Assembly: GCF_001426685.1 (NCBI RefSeq)
Contig: NZ_LMFB01000005.1
Coordinates: 1,205 to 65,204, forward strand
Origin: Rhizobium sp. Root483D2
GTDB taxonomy: Bacteria > Pseudomonadota > Alphaproteobacteria > Rhizobiales > Rhizobiaceae
Reading direction: 5' to 3'
DNA: 64,000 nucleotides
Below are positions 43,781 through 54,494 of this stretch, piece after piece. The notes below the pieces were generated by a model. That model was not told the DNA's origin. It made no database searches and was given only the letters and a program-made list of their open reading frames with translations. The position numbers were made by a program, and so were the translations under genes. The stretch's first letter is position 1. The number at the start of each line of letters is the position of its first letter.

Positions 43781-45178
43781 ATGACGGTTCATGGTCTTTC
43801 GCCGTCCTTCAGTCTGCGCGGCGATCAGCCGTTGCAGATCGCCATCGTCGGCCGCGGCTTTTCCGGCCTGATGATGGCCATCGCCCTGTTGAAGTCGGTC
43901 AACCAGCCATTCCGGCTGCGTATGTTTGATCCGCGCCCGATCATCAGCGGCGGACAGGCGCTGGCAACGGCGCGCTCCACCGAAATTCTCAACAGCCGCG
44001 CCCGCGATCTCTCCGTTTCGACCGGCGAGCCAAAGGATTTTACCCGCTGGCTACAGGCCAATGCCCCGTTTCGCGAAGCCGTGTCGGCTGCAATTCCGGG
44101 TTTCGGACAGATTTTCGTGCCAAAGGCCACGTTCAGCGATTATGTCTATCAGCGCTTTTCCGAGGCGCTGGCGCAGCGCACGGATGTGACCGTGCAGATG
44201 TCCAACGACGGCATCAGCCATATCCGCCGCAACGATAACGGCCTGTTCACGCTGAGCCTGGCCGATGGCGGCGAGGCGGTCTATGACACCGTTGTGCTTG
44301 CGACCGGCTACGGTTTGAAGCCGCCGCTGGAGACAAGCGAGCAGGTGATGGACGCCATTTTGATGGAGCATCCCGAGACCCGGCGGCATGTGGTCGTCAT
44401 GGGCAATGGCCTGCGCGCCGTCGACCAGGTTCTGCAATTGCGCGATGGCGGCTTTACCGGCCATATCACCATCCTGTCGCGCCGCGGTTTCCTGCCGCAG
44501 CCGCATACCCGCATGCCGGCCGACGCCGTCTTCCCGACGCAGCCCATGCCATCGCAGCTGCGCAATATCGTGCGTTTCGTTCGCGACGCCTGCGCCGAAG
44601 CTGAAGAGAACGGCTGGAGCTGGCAGGCGGCCATGAACGGGCTGCGCAAACGTGCCCGCACCCTTTGGGCATCGCTTCCCCCCAGCGAGAAAAGACAGTT
44701 CAACCGGCATCTGCGTGCGATTTACGACAGCCATCGCAATCGCCTTCCGGCCGATGTACATGCCAGGCTCGAACGTGAATTTGCCAGCGGCCTGACTGAA
44801 CTCAAGCGCGGAACCACGCTGAAACGCACGGCGGATGGCCTTTTGGTGCGGTGGGCAGGCCAGCCGGCCGAGAGCCATTTTGCAGCCGACGAGGTGATCG
44901 ACTGCCGCTGCCTGTCGCCCGATCTTCGGGACCCCGTCGTCGCCGACCTTCTGGATGCGGGCCTGGCAGCGACGGACGAACTCGACCTCGGTCTTGCCGT
45001 CAACCCCGCAGGCGAACTCATAACGCCAAAGGGCCGCCCCGCCGGTCTCTTCGCTGTCGGCCCGCTCGGTCTCGGCTCGCTGCCCGATATCGATCTTGTT
45101 CCCGAGATTGTCACGCAAACCTATGCGGCCGCGACTCTGATCGGCGCCCGGTCTCTGCCGCAGTTGCAGGCAAGCTGA
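43781..45178 (+). CDS. FAD/NAD(P)-binding protein
   Basis: The 465-residue protein starts with a Rossmann FAD motif, GRGFSG (24-29), and has a second dinucleotide fold around VVVMGNGLRAVDQV. It matches the NAD_binding_9 group, in which FAD and NAD(P) sites lie on one chain and the substrate is generally unknown. ATG 43781 has GGAGGAAA upstream. It precedes ssuD by 247 bases, but ssuD has its own AT-rich upstream element. A role as flavin-linked partner in sulfonate use is only a guess. Confidence 0.8.
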   Translation: MTVHGLSPSFSLRGDQPLQIAIVGRGFSGLMMAIALLKSVNQPFRLRMFDPRPIISGGQALATARSTEILNSRARDLSVSTGEPKDFTRWLQANAPFREAVSAAIPGFGQIFVPKATFSDYVYQRFSEALAQRTDVTVQMSNDGISHIRRNDNGLFTLSLADGGEAVYDTVVLATGYGLKPPLETSEQVMDAILMEHPETRRHVVVMGNGLRAVDQVLQLRDGGFTGHITILSRRGFLPQPHTRMPADAVFPTQPMPSQLRNIVRFVRDACAEAEENGWSWQAAMNGLRKRARTLWASLPPSEKRQFNRHLRAIYDSHRNRLPADVHARLEREFASGLTELKRGTTLKRTADGLLVRWAGQPAESHFAADEVIDCRCLSPDLRDPVVADLLDAGLAATDELDLGLAVNPAGELITPKGRPAGLFAVGPLGLGSLPDIDLVPEIVTQTYAAATLIGARSLPQLQAS

Positions 45179-45308
45179 TATCCGGTCATGACCCCTGTAA
45201 TAAGCTGGCCCGAACGCTGCCGTTTCTGAGCCGGGCCACACATTTCCGTTTGAACAGCCGGGTCATCCCTTGCGGGTGTAACGCCTCAAGAAGGCCGCCA
45301 ACGCGAAC

Positions 45309-45353
45309 GGATTTTCCTTTCACAAGAAAATTTATAGATATTATAATTTTGCG
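45309..45353 (+). promoter_or_regulatory. AT-rich upstream element of ssuD
   Basis: GGATTTTCCTT (45309-45319), an A-rich stretch, ATAGAT (45334-45339) and TTTGCG (45348-45353) repeat the order seen at 209-256. It contains the dyad TTATA-N5-TATAA. The block ends 72 bases before the ssuD ATG, compared with 73 bases at the other copy. It is likely a promoter/operator of a common sulfur regulator. Confidence 0.5.
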
Positions 45354-45425
45354 ATCCCGGCCGATCCCGGAAAAAATAGGCGCGATGACCCATTTCCTAT
45401 CAGACCATGCTGGAGACAATCGCAT

Positions 45426-46595
45426 ATGAGCCCCGTTCCGGAAAAGATCGACGTTCTCTGGTTTCTGCCGACCCATGGCGACAGCCGTTATCTCGGCACA
45501 TCGATCGGCGGCCGCAATGTCGATCTCAACTACCTGAAGCAGGTCGCCCAGGCGGCCGACACGCTCGGCTATTTCGGCGTCTTGATCCCGACCGGCCGCA
45601 GCTGTGAGGACAGCTGGATCGTTGCCTCGGCGCTGGCGCCGCTGACGGAAAAGCTGCGCTATCTCGTCGCCGTGCGTCCCGGCCTGCTCAGCCCGACGCT
45701 CGCCGCCCGCATGACCGCGACGCTCGATCGCATATCCAACGGCCGCCTGCTGATCAATGTTGTCACCGGTGGCGACCCGATCGAGAACAAGGGCGACGGC
45801 ATCCACTATTCGCACGAGGAACGCTACGAGGTCACCGAAGAGTTCATCAATATCTACAAGGCCGTGCTGCGCGGCGAAGACGTTACGACCAAGAGCAAGC
45901 ATTTCGATATCGAGGATGCCAAACTTCTGTTCAAGCCGGTCCAGGACCCGCACCCGCCTCTCTATTTCGGCGGCTCCTCCGGTGTCGGCCAGCAGGTTGC
46001 TGCCCGCACGATCGACAAATACCTGACCTGGGGCGAACCGCCCGAGGATGTGGAAAAGAAGGTGGCGGAGGTGCGGGCACTTGCGCAAGCCGAAGGCCGC
46101 GAGCTCACCTTCGGTATCCGCCTTCACGTCATCGTCCGCGAGACCGCAAAGGAGGCGTGGACCGCTGCCGACGAACTGATCAAATATGTCGATGAGGATA
46201 CGATTGCCGCCGCCCAGAAGGTTTTCGAGCGGATGGATTCCGTCGGCCAAAGCCGGATGAGCAAGCTGCATGGGGGCAGCAAGGACAAGCTGGAAATCAG
46301 CCCGAACCTGTGGGCGGGCGTCGGCTTGGTGCGCGGCGGTGCGGGGACCGCACTCGTGGGCGATCCCGATCAGGTCAAGGCGCGGATCGACGAGTACCGT
46401 CAGATCGGCATCGATACCTTCATCTTTTCCGGCTATCCGCATCTGGAAGAGGCGTACCGGTTCGGCGAACTGGTGCTCCCTAACCTTCCTCTCAACCACC
46501 CGGTCAAGTCTCACAAGGCGAGCGCCAATACCGGTCCGTTCGGCGAAACCATCGCCGGGGATCACCGTCCTCCGCTCAAGGTGGCGCAATCCTGA
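45426..46595 (+). CDS. ssuD: FMNH2-dependent alkanesulfonate monooxygenase
   Basis: The 389-residue protein is SsuD, which splits alkanesulfonates to aldehyde and sulfite using FMNH2 and oxygen. Diagnostic stretches are [36 protein letters not shown] and [10 protein letters not shown]. Cys60, Arg232 and His234 correspond to Cys54, Arg226 and His228 of the E. coli enzyme with a constant offset of six. GGAG lies upstream of ATG 45426. The usual partners ssuE and ssuABC are not adjacent, so reductase and transporter must come from elsewhere, possibly the HAAT system upstream. Confidence 0.93.
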   Translation: MSPVPEKIDVLWFLPTHGDSRYLGTSIGGRNVDLNYLKQVAQAADTLGYFGVLIPTGRSCEDSWIVASALAPLTEKLRYLVAVRPGLLSPTLAARMTATLDRISNGRLLINVVTGGDPIENKGDGIHYSHEERYEVTEEFINIYKAVLRGEDVTTKSKHFDIEDAKLLFKPVQDPHPPLYFGGSSGVGQQVAARTIDKYLTWGEPPEDVEKKVAEVRALAQAEGRELTFGIRLHVIVRETAKEAWTAADELIKYVDEDTIAAAQKVFERMDSVGQSRMSKLHGGSKDKLEISPNLWAGVGLVRGGAGTALVGDPDQVKARIDEYRQIGIDTFIFSGYPHLEEAYRFGELVLPNLPLNHPVKSHKASANTGPFGETIAGDHRPPLKVAQS

Positions 46596-46773
46596 GCTGA
46601 CGAAAACGCTATCGGCGGATTTGTTCGCGGTGGAACGAATAAATCGTAACATTCAACCGTTAACCAGGGCAGTGGCTATACAACAGCCGCTGCCGAAGTC
46701 CGGTTGACAAGCTTAAGGCGAGCCTAAAGAGTAAACCGGTTCAAAACGGCAGCGTTGGGGAGGACTTTTGTCT

Positions 46774-49700
46774 ATGCGCGCGTTTATCCGGTTATCAGCA
46801 CTTGTTCTCGGTGTTCTGGCATTTTCGCCCGCAGTTCAGGCGGCGGAGCAGGGCAGGCATATCGTCACCACGCAGGACGGCGATTATTTCGGCTTCGACC
46901 TGCGCACGCAACAGAACGTCTCCCTTGGCGATTGCGAAAAAATCTGTGTCGCAGATACGTCCTGCCGCGCCTTCACCTATAATCCGAAGGTGAAATGGTG
47001 CTTTCTCAAATCCGACTATAACACGTTGAACACATTCGCCGGCGCTGTCGCCGGCAAGGTTGTCGATGCTGCCTCGGCAGAACCGGATATTGGCGCGCCC
47101 CCGGCCTTGCCGTTCGTCACCGAACAACTGCTCACTGACGCCCGTGCCACCAAAGACAATCTCTCTGTGCTGTCGGACCAGGATGCACTGGGGCTGAAGG
47201 GCCGCAAGGACGCGGCCTATCGCGAGCTCGCGGCCGGCAATGTTGCCCCGGCATTGAAAGCCTTTCAGGGCGCGCTCGCCATCACGCCCGATGACGGCGC
47301 CTTGTGGATCGAAGCGGCGCGCGCTGCCAATCGCGTTTACGGTAATTCCGATTTTGCCACCCAGGCATCGCTTGCAGCGCTGAATGCCTATCAGCTGTCG
47401 CGCACCACGCAGGCGCGGGCAGAGGCATTGGAAGTTCTCGCTACCGCACTGAAAAATACCGAGAATTTTCGGGCCGCACTCAGCGCCTACAAGGCCAGCC
47501 TGGCGCTGGTCGAGGCGAAATCCGTCCGGGCCGATTACACGGACCTGCGCTCGCGCCAGGGTTTTCGCGTGACTGAACATAAGATTGATTCCGACAGTGC
47601 GACGCCACGCGTCTGCGTCCAGTTTTCCGAGCCGCTGGTCAAGGCCGGTGTCGATTACACGCCGTTCGTTCTCCTGGACGGCGCCACGCCCAAGGCTCTC
47701 GAAGCCAAGGGCAGCGAAATCTGCGTCGAGGGTCTGACCCACGGGCAGCGTTACAAGATTGCCTTGCGCTCGGGACTTCCGTCTTCCGTCGAGGAGCCGC
47801 TGGAAGCCAATGTCAATCTCGACGTCTACATTCCCGACCGCGCCGCAATGGTCCGCTTTACCGGCGACAGTTTCGTTCTGCCTGGCACGGCCCGCCGTGG
47901 CATTCCGATCGTTTCTGTAAACACCGCCAGCGCCAATCTGAAACTTTACCGCATCGGCGACCGCAACATTGCCTCGCTGCTGACGGCCTCGCAATTCCTG
48001 ACGCAGCTCGATGGCTATAGTGCCCAGCGCATCCAGGATGAAAACGGCGAAATGGTCTGGCAGGGATCGATCGACATTGCGACCGATCTCAACAAGGAAG
48101 TCGTGACCAGTTTCCCGGTCGATGAAGCGCTGCCGCAGCGTAAGCCGGGCGTCTATGTTTTGACCGCCGTTTCGGCCACGGGTGCGCGGAACGAATGGGA
48201 CAGCCAGGCAACGCAATGGTTCGTCATCTCGGATATTGGGCTTTCCACCTATTCCGGGACCGACGGGCTCTCCGTCTTTGCCCGCTCGCTGGCATCGGCC
48301 AAGCAGATGGCCGGGATCGAACTGACCTTGCTTGCCAAGAATAATGAAGTGCTGGGGACCTCGACCACCGACGCCGACGGCCGCGCGACATTCGATGCCG
48401 GCCTGCTGCGCGGCACCGCCGCCATGACGCCGGCCGTCATTACTGCAAAGAGCGGCGATGACGACTACGTTTTCCTCGACCTGACCCGCGCTGGTTTCGA
48501 CCTTTCCGACCGCGGCGTCACCGGCCGTGCGGCGCCTGGCGCCATCGACGTGCTGACCTGGACGGAACGCGGTATCTACCGCGCCGGCGAAACCGTGCAT
48601 GTCTCCGCACTGGCCCGCGACAGCGCCTCGATCGCGATTGAAAAACTGCCGCTGACCTTCATCTTCATGCGCCCCGACGGCGTCGAAGACCGCCGCGTTG
48701 TGAGCGACGGTGGCCTGGCGGGCGGCTATGCACTTGATCTGCCTCTGCAGCCCAATGCCATGCGCGGCACCTGGACGGTGCAGATCTTCACCGATCCGAA
48801 GGGTACGGCGATCAGCGAGAGGCAATTCCAGGTCGATGACTTCGTGCCCGACCGGGTCGAGTTCGACATGGCAAGCACCGCCAAGCAGATCGAGATCGAT
48901 ACGCCGGTACTGGTGACCATCGACGGCCGCTTCCTCTATGGCGCCCCGGCCGCTGGCCTGGAGCTCGAAGGCGAAGTCGGCCTGAAGCCGACCCGCGAAA
49001 CTGAAGATTTCAAGGGCTACCTGTTTGGTCTTGCCGATGAAGAGGCGACGGAAGACAGCCGTACGACATTGGAGGGACTGGAGCCGCTCGACGAAGATGG
49101 CAAAGCCACCTTCGACGTCACGTTGACGGACGTGCCCTCGACCACGCAATTGCTGAACGCCAATATCACCGTGCGTGTTCAGGAAGCCGGTGGCCGCGCT
49201 GTCGAGCGTTCGCTGACATTGCCGGTCAAGCCGGCGGGCGCCATGATCGGCATCAAGCCGGAATTTTCCGGCGATCTCGCGGAAAACGCCGTCGGCAAGT
49301 TCCACGTCATCGCCATCGACGAGAGCGGCGCCAAGCAGGCAAAGACCGGCCTGACCTGGAAGCTGCTGCGCGTCGAACAGGACTATCAGTGGTATCGCGA
49401 CGGCACCGCCTGGAAATATGAACCGGTCACATCCACCAAGCAGGTCTCGAACGGCACCCTGGACGTGACCACGGATGGCGGCGAGATCGCCATCTCGGCC
49501 GGTTGGGGCCGCTATAGGCTCGAATTGGAAACCGCCGATACCGACGGCCCGGCCTCCAGCGTCGAGTTCGATTCCGGCTGGTATGTCACCGCAAGCTCGA
49601 CGGAAACGCCGGATGGCCTGGAGGTTGCGCTCGACAAGCAGAATTACGCGATCGGCGACACCGCCAAGCTGCGCGTGTCGCCGCGTTTTGCCGGCGAAGT

Positions 49701-52224
49701 CCTGGTGACGATCGGCTCGGAAAAGCTGATCGCCACGCAGACGGCCTCCATCCCGGCCGAGGGCGGCGAGGTCGATATTCCCATCACCGCCGATTTCGGC
49801 GCGGGCGCCTATGTCACGGCAACGCTCTACCGTCCGGGCGATGCGCAGGAAAGCCGCATGCCGATGCGCTCCATCGGCATCAAATGGCTGGCTGTGGATC
49901 CCGCAGAGCGCAAGCTCTCCGTCACGCTCGACCTGCCGGAAAAGACGCTGCCACGCCAGACGCTGAATATTCCGGTCGCGGTGACCGGGGCAGGGGTGGG
50001 CGAGGAAGCCTATGTCACGGTTGCCGCCGTCGATGTCGGTATTCTCAACCTGACGCGCTATGAAGCGCCCGATCCGGCCGGATGGTATTTCGGCCAGCGC
50101 CAGCTTGGCCTCGAAATCCGCGATCTCTACGGGCGTTTGATCGACGGCTCGCTCGGAGCGACCGGGCGTCTGCGCACCGGTGGCGACGGCGGCCAGATGG
50201 CGTTGCAGGGCAAGCCGCCGACCGAAAAACTGGTGGCGTTCTTCTCCGGCCCGGTTCAGCTGGATGCGGACGGCAAAGCGATTGTCAGTTTTGACATCCC
50301 GCAATTCAACGGAACCGCCCGGGTCATGGCTGTCGCCTGGTCGAAGGCCGGCGTCGGGCATGCCTCAACCGATGTCGTCATTCGCGATCCGGTCGTGGTG
50401 ACGGCGAGCCTGCCGCAGTTCCTGGCGCCCGGAGATAAGGCGGAGCTTCGGCTCGACATCGCCAATACCGATGGCCCTGCCGGCGACATGAACCTGAAGG
50501 TGACGAGCAGTTCCTCCGTAGTGATCGATGCGGCGCAAGCCGAGCAGACCTTCAACGTCAAGCCGGGCGGTAAATTCGACCTCACTCTTCCGCTGTCCGG
50601 CGTCCATCCGGGTGACGGCGCGATCTCGATCGAGCTGACGAGCGCCGACGGGCTTTCGCTGCAACAGTCGGTTTCGGTTCCGGTCCGGCCCGCAGCCCTG
50701 CCGGTAACGACCCGCCACCCCATCACTATCGAGCCGAATGCCAGCCTCAAGGTCGATGGCGATCTTCTGGCCGAAAGCATGCTGCAGGGATCGGCCGTCA
50801 GCATCAGCGTCACCCGCTCTGCCGCCTTCGATATTCCGGCATTGCTGACATCGCTCGACCGCTACCCCTATGGTTGCGCCGAACAGACGACCAGCCGGGC
50901 GCTGCCACTGCTGTATCTGAGTGAACTCGCCAAGCAGTCCGGCCTGCCGGAGGATGGCGATGTCCAGAAGCGCGTTCAGGAAGCGATCTACCGGGTTCTG
51001 TCCTATCAGTCTTCGACCGGTAGTTTCGGCCTCTGGAGCCCCGGTTCCGGCGATCTCTGGCTCGACGCCTATGTCACGGACTTCCTGACACGCGCCCGCG
51101 AACAGAAATACCAGGTTCCGGACCAGGCCATGGTGCAGGCGCTCGATAACCTACAAAATGCGCTGAGCTACGATGTGGACATGAAGAGCCAAGGCAATGA
51201 GATTGCCTATTCGCTCTATGTGCTGGCCCGCAACCGCAAGGCTGCAATCAGCGATCTCAGATATTACGCCGACACCAAGCTTGCGGAATTCCCGACGCCG
51301 CTGTCGAAAGGGCATCTGGCTGCGGCTCTCGCCCTTTACGGCGATGCGCAGCGTTCGCAAAGTATTTTCGAGGATGCGCTGCAAATGTCGATGTCGGCAA
51401 GCGATGCAAGCCTTGACCGGTCCGACTACGGTTCGGCCTTGCGCGACGATGCTGCCGTTCTGACGCTGGCAGCGGAAGCCCGGCCGGTGCCAACGATCAT
51501 CCCGCAACTCGCCAAGATCGTCGCCCGCGAGTGGGAGCAGAAATCCTATACGAGCACGCAGGAGCAGATGTGGACGCTATTGGCCGCCCGCGCCATTCAA
51601 GGCGGCGATACCGACCTCAATCTCGACATTAACGGCACACCGCGCAGCGGTGGTTACGCCGCACGGTTGAGCGGCGACGAGGTTCTTGATCAGCCGGTGA
51701 CGATCACCAACCGGTCGAGCGAACCGGTTGCCGCCGTCGTCACGACGGTTGCGGCGCCCGCATTCCCGCTGCCTGCCGGCGGCAACGGCTTCAGCATCGA
51801 GCGAACCTATTATACGCTCGACGGTGAGGAGGCGAATGTCACGCAGGCCAGGCAGAACGAGCGTTACGTGGTCGTCATCAACGCCACGGAAAGCAACACC
51901 TGGCCGTCGCGGGTGCTGATCACCGACCTCCTGCCCGCCGGTTTCGAGATCGACAATCCGACCCTTGTCGATAGTGCCAAACTGTCGAACTTCGAATGGA
52001 TCGGCGAAGTCGAGGCTGCCCATACGGAGTTCCGCAGCGACCGTTTCGTTGCTGCCTTCGACCGGACAGCGGGTGATAACCGCTCGATCACCGTTGCCTA
52101 TGTGGTTCGTGCCGTGACGCCGGGCACCTATGATCATCCGGCTGCCAGCATCGAGGACATGTACCGGCCGCAATTCTCCGCGCGCTCCGCGATGGGGCGC
52201 ATGGAGGTTCAGGCGGTCGAATAA
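46774..52224 (+). CDS. alpha-2-macroglobulin family protein with thioester and PAN domain
   Basis: The 1816-residue protein is a bacterial alpha-2-macroglobulin, a periplasmic protease trap. A signal peptide ends at PAVQA|AEQ, with no lipobox. A PAN/Apple-like domain with paired cysteines follows (about 22-85; CEKICVADTSC), then helical repeats, MG domains and the thioester segment GCAEQT with Cys1368 and Gln1371, then the alpha-toroid and C-terminal domains. The thioester lets it bind attacking proteases covalently. ATG 46774 follows GGGGAGGA by nine bases. pbpC follows directly, the standard pairing for this family. Confidence 0.92.
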   Translation: MRAFIRLSALVLGVLAFSPAVQAAEQGRHIVTTQDGDYFGFDLRTQQNVSLGDCEKICVADTSCRAFTYNPKVKWCFLKSDYNTLNTFAGAVAGKVVDAASAEPDIGAPPALPFVTEQLLTDARATKDNLSVLSDQDALGLKGRKDAAYRELAAGNVAPALKAFQGALAITPDDGALWIEAARAANRVYGNSDFATQASLAALNAYQLSRTTQARAEALEVLATALKNTENFRAALSAYKASLALVEAKSVRADYTDLRSRQGFRVTEHKIDSDSATPRVCVQFSEPLVKAGVDYTPFVLLDGATPKALEAKGSEICVEGLTHGQRYKIALRSGLPSSVEEPLEANVNLDVYIPDRAAMVRFTGDSFVLPGTARRGIPIVSVNTASANLKLYRIGDRNIASLLTASQFLTQLDGYSAQRIQDENGEMVWQGSIDIATDLNKEVVTSFPVDEALPQRKPGVYVLTAVSATGARNEWDSQATQWFVISDIGLSTYSGTDGLSVFARSLASAKQMAGIELTLLAKNNEVLGTSTTDADGRATFDAGLLRGTAAMTPAVITAKSGDDDYVFLDLTRAGFDLSDRGVTGRAAPGAIDVLTWTERGIYRAGETVHVSALARDSASIAIEKLPLTFIFMRPDGVEDRRVVSDGGLAGGYALDLPLQPNAMRGTWTVQIFTDPKGTAISERQFQVDDFVPDRVEFDMASTAKQIEIDTPVLVTIDGRFLYGAPAAGLELEGEVGLKPTRETEDFKGYLFGLADEEATEDSRTTLEGLEPLDEDGKATFDVTLTDVPSTTQLLNANITVRVQEAGGRAVERSLTLPVKPAGAMIGIKPEFSGDLAENAVGKFHVIAIDESGAKQAKTGLTWKLLRVEQDYQWYRDGTAWKYEPVTSTKQVSNGTLDVTTDGGEIAISAGWGRYRLELETADTDGPASSVEFDSGWYVTASSTETPDGLEVALDKQNYAIGDTAKLRVSPRFAGEVLVTIGSEKLIATQTASIPAEGGEVDIPITADFGAGAYVTATLYRPGDAQESRMPMRSIGIKWLAVDPAERKLSVTLDLPEKTLPRQTLNIPVAVTGAGVGEEAYVTVAAVDVGILNLTRYEAPDPAGWYFGQRQLGLEIRDLYGRLIDGSLGATGRLRTGGDGGQMALQGKPPTEKLVAFFSGPVQLDADGKAIVSFDIPQFNGTARVMAVAWSKAGVGHASTDVVIRDPVVVTASLPQFLAPGDKAELRLDIANTDGPAGDMNLKVTSSSSVVIDAAQAEQTFNVKPGGKFDLTLPLSGVHPGDGAISIELTSADGLSLQQSVSVPVRPAALPVTTRHPITIEPNASLKVDGDLLAESMLQGSAVSISVTRSAAFDIPALLTSLDRYPYGCAEQTTSRALPLLYLSELAKQSGLPEDGDVQKRVQEAIYRVLSYQSSTGSFGLWSPGSGDLWLDAYVTDFLTRAREQKYQVPDQAMVQALDNLQNALSYDVDMKSQGNEIAYSLYVLARNRKAAISDLRYYADTKLAEFPTPLSKGHLAAALALYGDAQRSQSIFEDALQMSMSASDASLDRSDYGSALRDDAAVLTLAAEARPVPTIIPQLAKIVAREWEQKSYTSTQEQMWTLLAARAIQGGDTDLNLDINGTPRSGGYAARLSGDEVLDQPVTITNRSSEPVAAVVTTVAAPAFPLPAGGNGFSIERTYYTLDGEEANVTQARQNERYVVVINATESNTWPSRVLITDLLPAGFEIDNPTLVDSAKLSNFEWIGEVEAAHTEFRSDRFVAAFDRTAGDNRSITVAYVVRAVTPGTYDHPAASIEDMYRPQFSARSAMGRMEVQAVE

Positions 52225-54308
52225 TGGCTCTCTGGGCAAAAATCTGCGGCGCGTTGGTGGGCTCCGCCCTTCTATGCGTCGCCATCATGTCCGGCCTGGA
52301 AGCGGCGGACCACGCCTATCCGCCGCCGCTCGAGCAAGCGCGCACGGTCTCTGCCGAAGTGCTGGATGCGGACGGACAGCTGTTGCGGGCCTTTGCGACG
52401 CCGCAGGGCCGCTGGCGGCTGCAGACGACGGCGAAGGACGTCGATCCGCAATTCGTGCGCATGTTGATCGCCTATGAGGATCAACGCTTCTTCGAGCACA
52501 AGGGCGTCGATCCCATCGCACTGATGCGCGCCGCCGGGCAGTTCGCGACCCATGGGCGGATCGTCTCGGGCGCCTCAACGCTGTCGATGCAGGTGGCACG
52601 GCTGATCGAGCCGCGGGAAGGCCGGTCGTTTGCGGCAAAGTTTCGCCAGCTTGCCCGCGCCGTGCAGATCGAACGCCGCCTGAGCAAGGCCGAAATCCTT
52701 GATCTTTACCTCACCCACGCGCCCTATGGCGGCAATCTGGAGGGCATTCGTGCGGCAAGCCTTGCCTATTTCGGCAAGGAGCCCCGGCGTCTGACCGTAT
52801 CGGAAGCAGCCCTTCTGGTGGCGCTTCCCCAGCTCCCGGAAAAGCGCCGCCCCGACCGTCATCTGAAAGCCGCCGAGACGGCACGGCAACGGGTTTTGGA
52901 GCGCATGGCCGTTTCCGCCGTGATCGGCGAAGGGGAGGCGGAACGCGCTGGCCTGACCGCCGTGCCGGAGCGCCGTCTGCAATTGCCGGCCTTTGCAGCC
53001 CATGTCGCAGAAGCGGCGCGGCGAAAAGAACCTGCGGTTATCCAGCACCAGACGACGCTGCGCCGGAATATCCAGAAGGGGCTGGAAACCGTCGCCAAGG
53101 AGGCTGCCGCGCGCCTTGGGCCCAAGGTCTCGATCGCCATGGTCATGGCCGATGCGCGCACCGGCGAGATTGTCGGTGAACTCGGGTCGGCCGATTATTT
53201 CGATGCCAGCCGCTCCGGCTGGATCGACATGACGCGCATTTCCCGCTCGCCCGGCTCGACGCTGAAGCCGTTCATCTATGGCCTCGCCTTCGAGGAGGGG
53301 CTGGTGTCGCAGGAAACCATCATCGAAGACCGGCCGGCGGATTTCTTCGGCTACCGGCCGCGCAATTTCGACATGACCTATCAGGGCGATGTCAGCATCC
53401 GCCAGGCCCTGCAATTGTCGCTCAATGTCCCTGCTGTACGGTTGCTGGATGCTGTTGGCCCAACGCGCCTGATGGTGCGCTTCCGCCGCGCCGAGGTGAG
53501 GCCCATCCTGCCTGCGAACGAGGCGCCGGGCCTGGCCATCGGCCTTGGCGGCTTGGGCATCAACCTGAAGGATCTCGTGCAGCTCTATGCCGGCCTTGCC
53601 AATCGCGGTAAGCCGGTCCGTCTTGGCGACGGGATTCGCGAGCAACCGGGCCCAATTGAAAACGAACCGCTTCTCGACGCCGTTGCCACCTGGCAGATCG
53701 CCGATATTCTTTCGGGCGTGCTGCCGCCGGCAGGCGCCGTCCAGCGCGGTATCGCCTACAAGACAGGTACGAGCTACGGCTACCGCGATGCCTGGTCCGT
53801 CGGGTTCGATGGCCGCTATGTGCTGGGTGTCTGGGTCGGCCGTCCGGACAATGGCGCGGTCCCGGGCCTGACAGGCTACGGCATGGCGGCGCCAATCCTG
53901 TTTGACGGCTTTGCCAAGTCAGGCGTTGCCATGACGCCGCTTCCGCGTGCCCCGGCCGGTGCTGTTCGCATCGCGCAAGCCGAGTTGCCGATCAGCCAGC
54001 GCCGGTTTTCCTTAAGCGCCAATGGCCTCGTTTCCGCCTCCATCCGGGAAGCCGCGCCGCAGATCGTTTATCCGCCGGAAGGCGCCCGTGTGGAACTGGG
54101 GGTCGATACCGACGGCGTGGCGATGCCGCTTGTGCTCAAGCTCCAGGGCGGGCGGGCACCCTTCCGCTGGCTTGCCAATGGCAAACCGCTTCCCGAGACG
54201 TCGCGGCGCCGTGTCAATCAATGGGTACCGGATGGCGCCGGCTATTCCACGCTGACCGTCATCGATGCCGCCGGGCGGGCCGCGAGCGTGCGGGTTTTTC
54301 TCGACTAG
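52224..54308 (+). CDS. pbpC: penicillin-binding protein 1C
   Basis: The 694-residue bifunctional peptidoglycan synthase has one N-terminal membrane anchor (about 5-25), a GT51 glycosyltransferase domain with EDQRFFEHKG (catalytic Glu85), a transpeptidase domain with SxxK as STLK (345-348), SLN and KTGTS (513-517), and a BiPBP_C domain at the end. Its ATG overlaps the last base of the macroglobulin stop. The partner macroglobulin is thought to protect the cell when this enzyme repairs wall damage. Confidence 0.93.
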   Translation: MALWAKICGALVGSALLCVAIMSGLEAADHAYPPPLEQARTVSAEVLDADGQLLRAFATPQGRWRLQTTAKDVDPQFVRMLIAYEDQRFFEHKGVDPIALMRAAGQFATHGRIVSGASTLSMQVARLIEPREGRSFAAKFRQLARAVQIERRLSKAEILDLYLTHAPYGGNLEGIRAASLAYFGKEPRRLTVSEAALLVALPQLPEKRRPDRHLKAAETARQRVLERMAVSAVIGEGEAERAGLTAVPERRLQLPAFAAHVAEAARRKEPAVIQHQTTLRRNIQKGLETVAKEAAARLGPKVSIAMVMADARTGEIVGELGSADYFDASRSGWIDMTRISRSPGSTLKPFIYGLAFEEGLVSQETIIEDRPADFFGYRPRNFDMTYQGDVSIRQALQLSLNVPAVRLLDAVGPTRLMVRFRRAEVRPILPANEAPGLAIGLGGLGINLKDLVQLYAGLANRGKPVRLGDGIREQPGPIENEPLLDAVATWQIADILSGVLPPAGAVQRGIAYKTGTSYGYRDAWSVGFDGRYVLGVWVGRPDNGAVPGLTGYGMAAPILFDGFAKSGVAMTPLPRAPAGAVRIAQAELPISQRRFSLSANGLVSASIREAAPQIVYPPEGARVELGVDTDGVAMPLVLKLQGGRAPFRWLANGKPLPETSRRRVNQWVPDGAGYSTLTVIDAAGRAASVRVFLD

Positions 54309-54494
54309 AATCACCGGAATTGTTTCGGTCGAGCCGCCATCAGGCCGGAACTGGCAACTCCGAATTGTGCCCTATCAGGAATGGGGATTCCCGAACATCG
54401 TCTCATGATTTATCAGTGAGACATGATTCGATCCGATCTGATTCGAAACCGCGCCGGGGGGACACCCAGTTGCGATGACATTGACGGAGGCATA

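Noticed and set aside
46795-50361. Very long open frame on the minus strand (1188 codons) opposite the macroglobulin gene
   Set aside because: It mirrors the codon structure of the plus-strand gene, has no recognisable domain, and the plus-strand protein has clear macroglobulin motifs. It is an antisense shadow of high-GC coding DNA.
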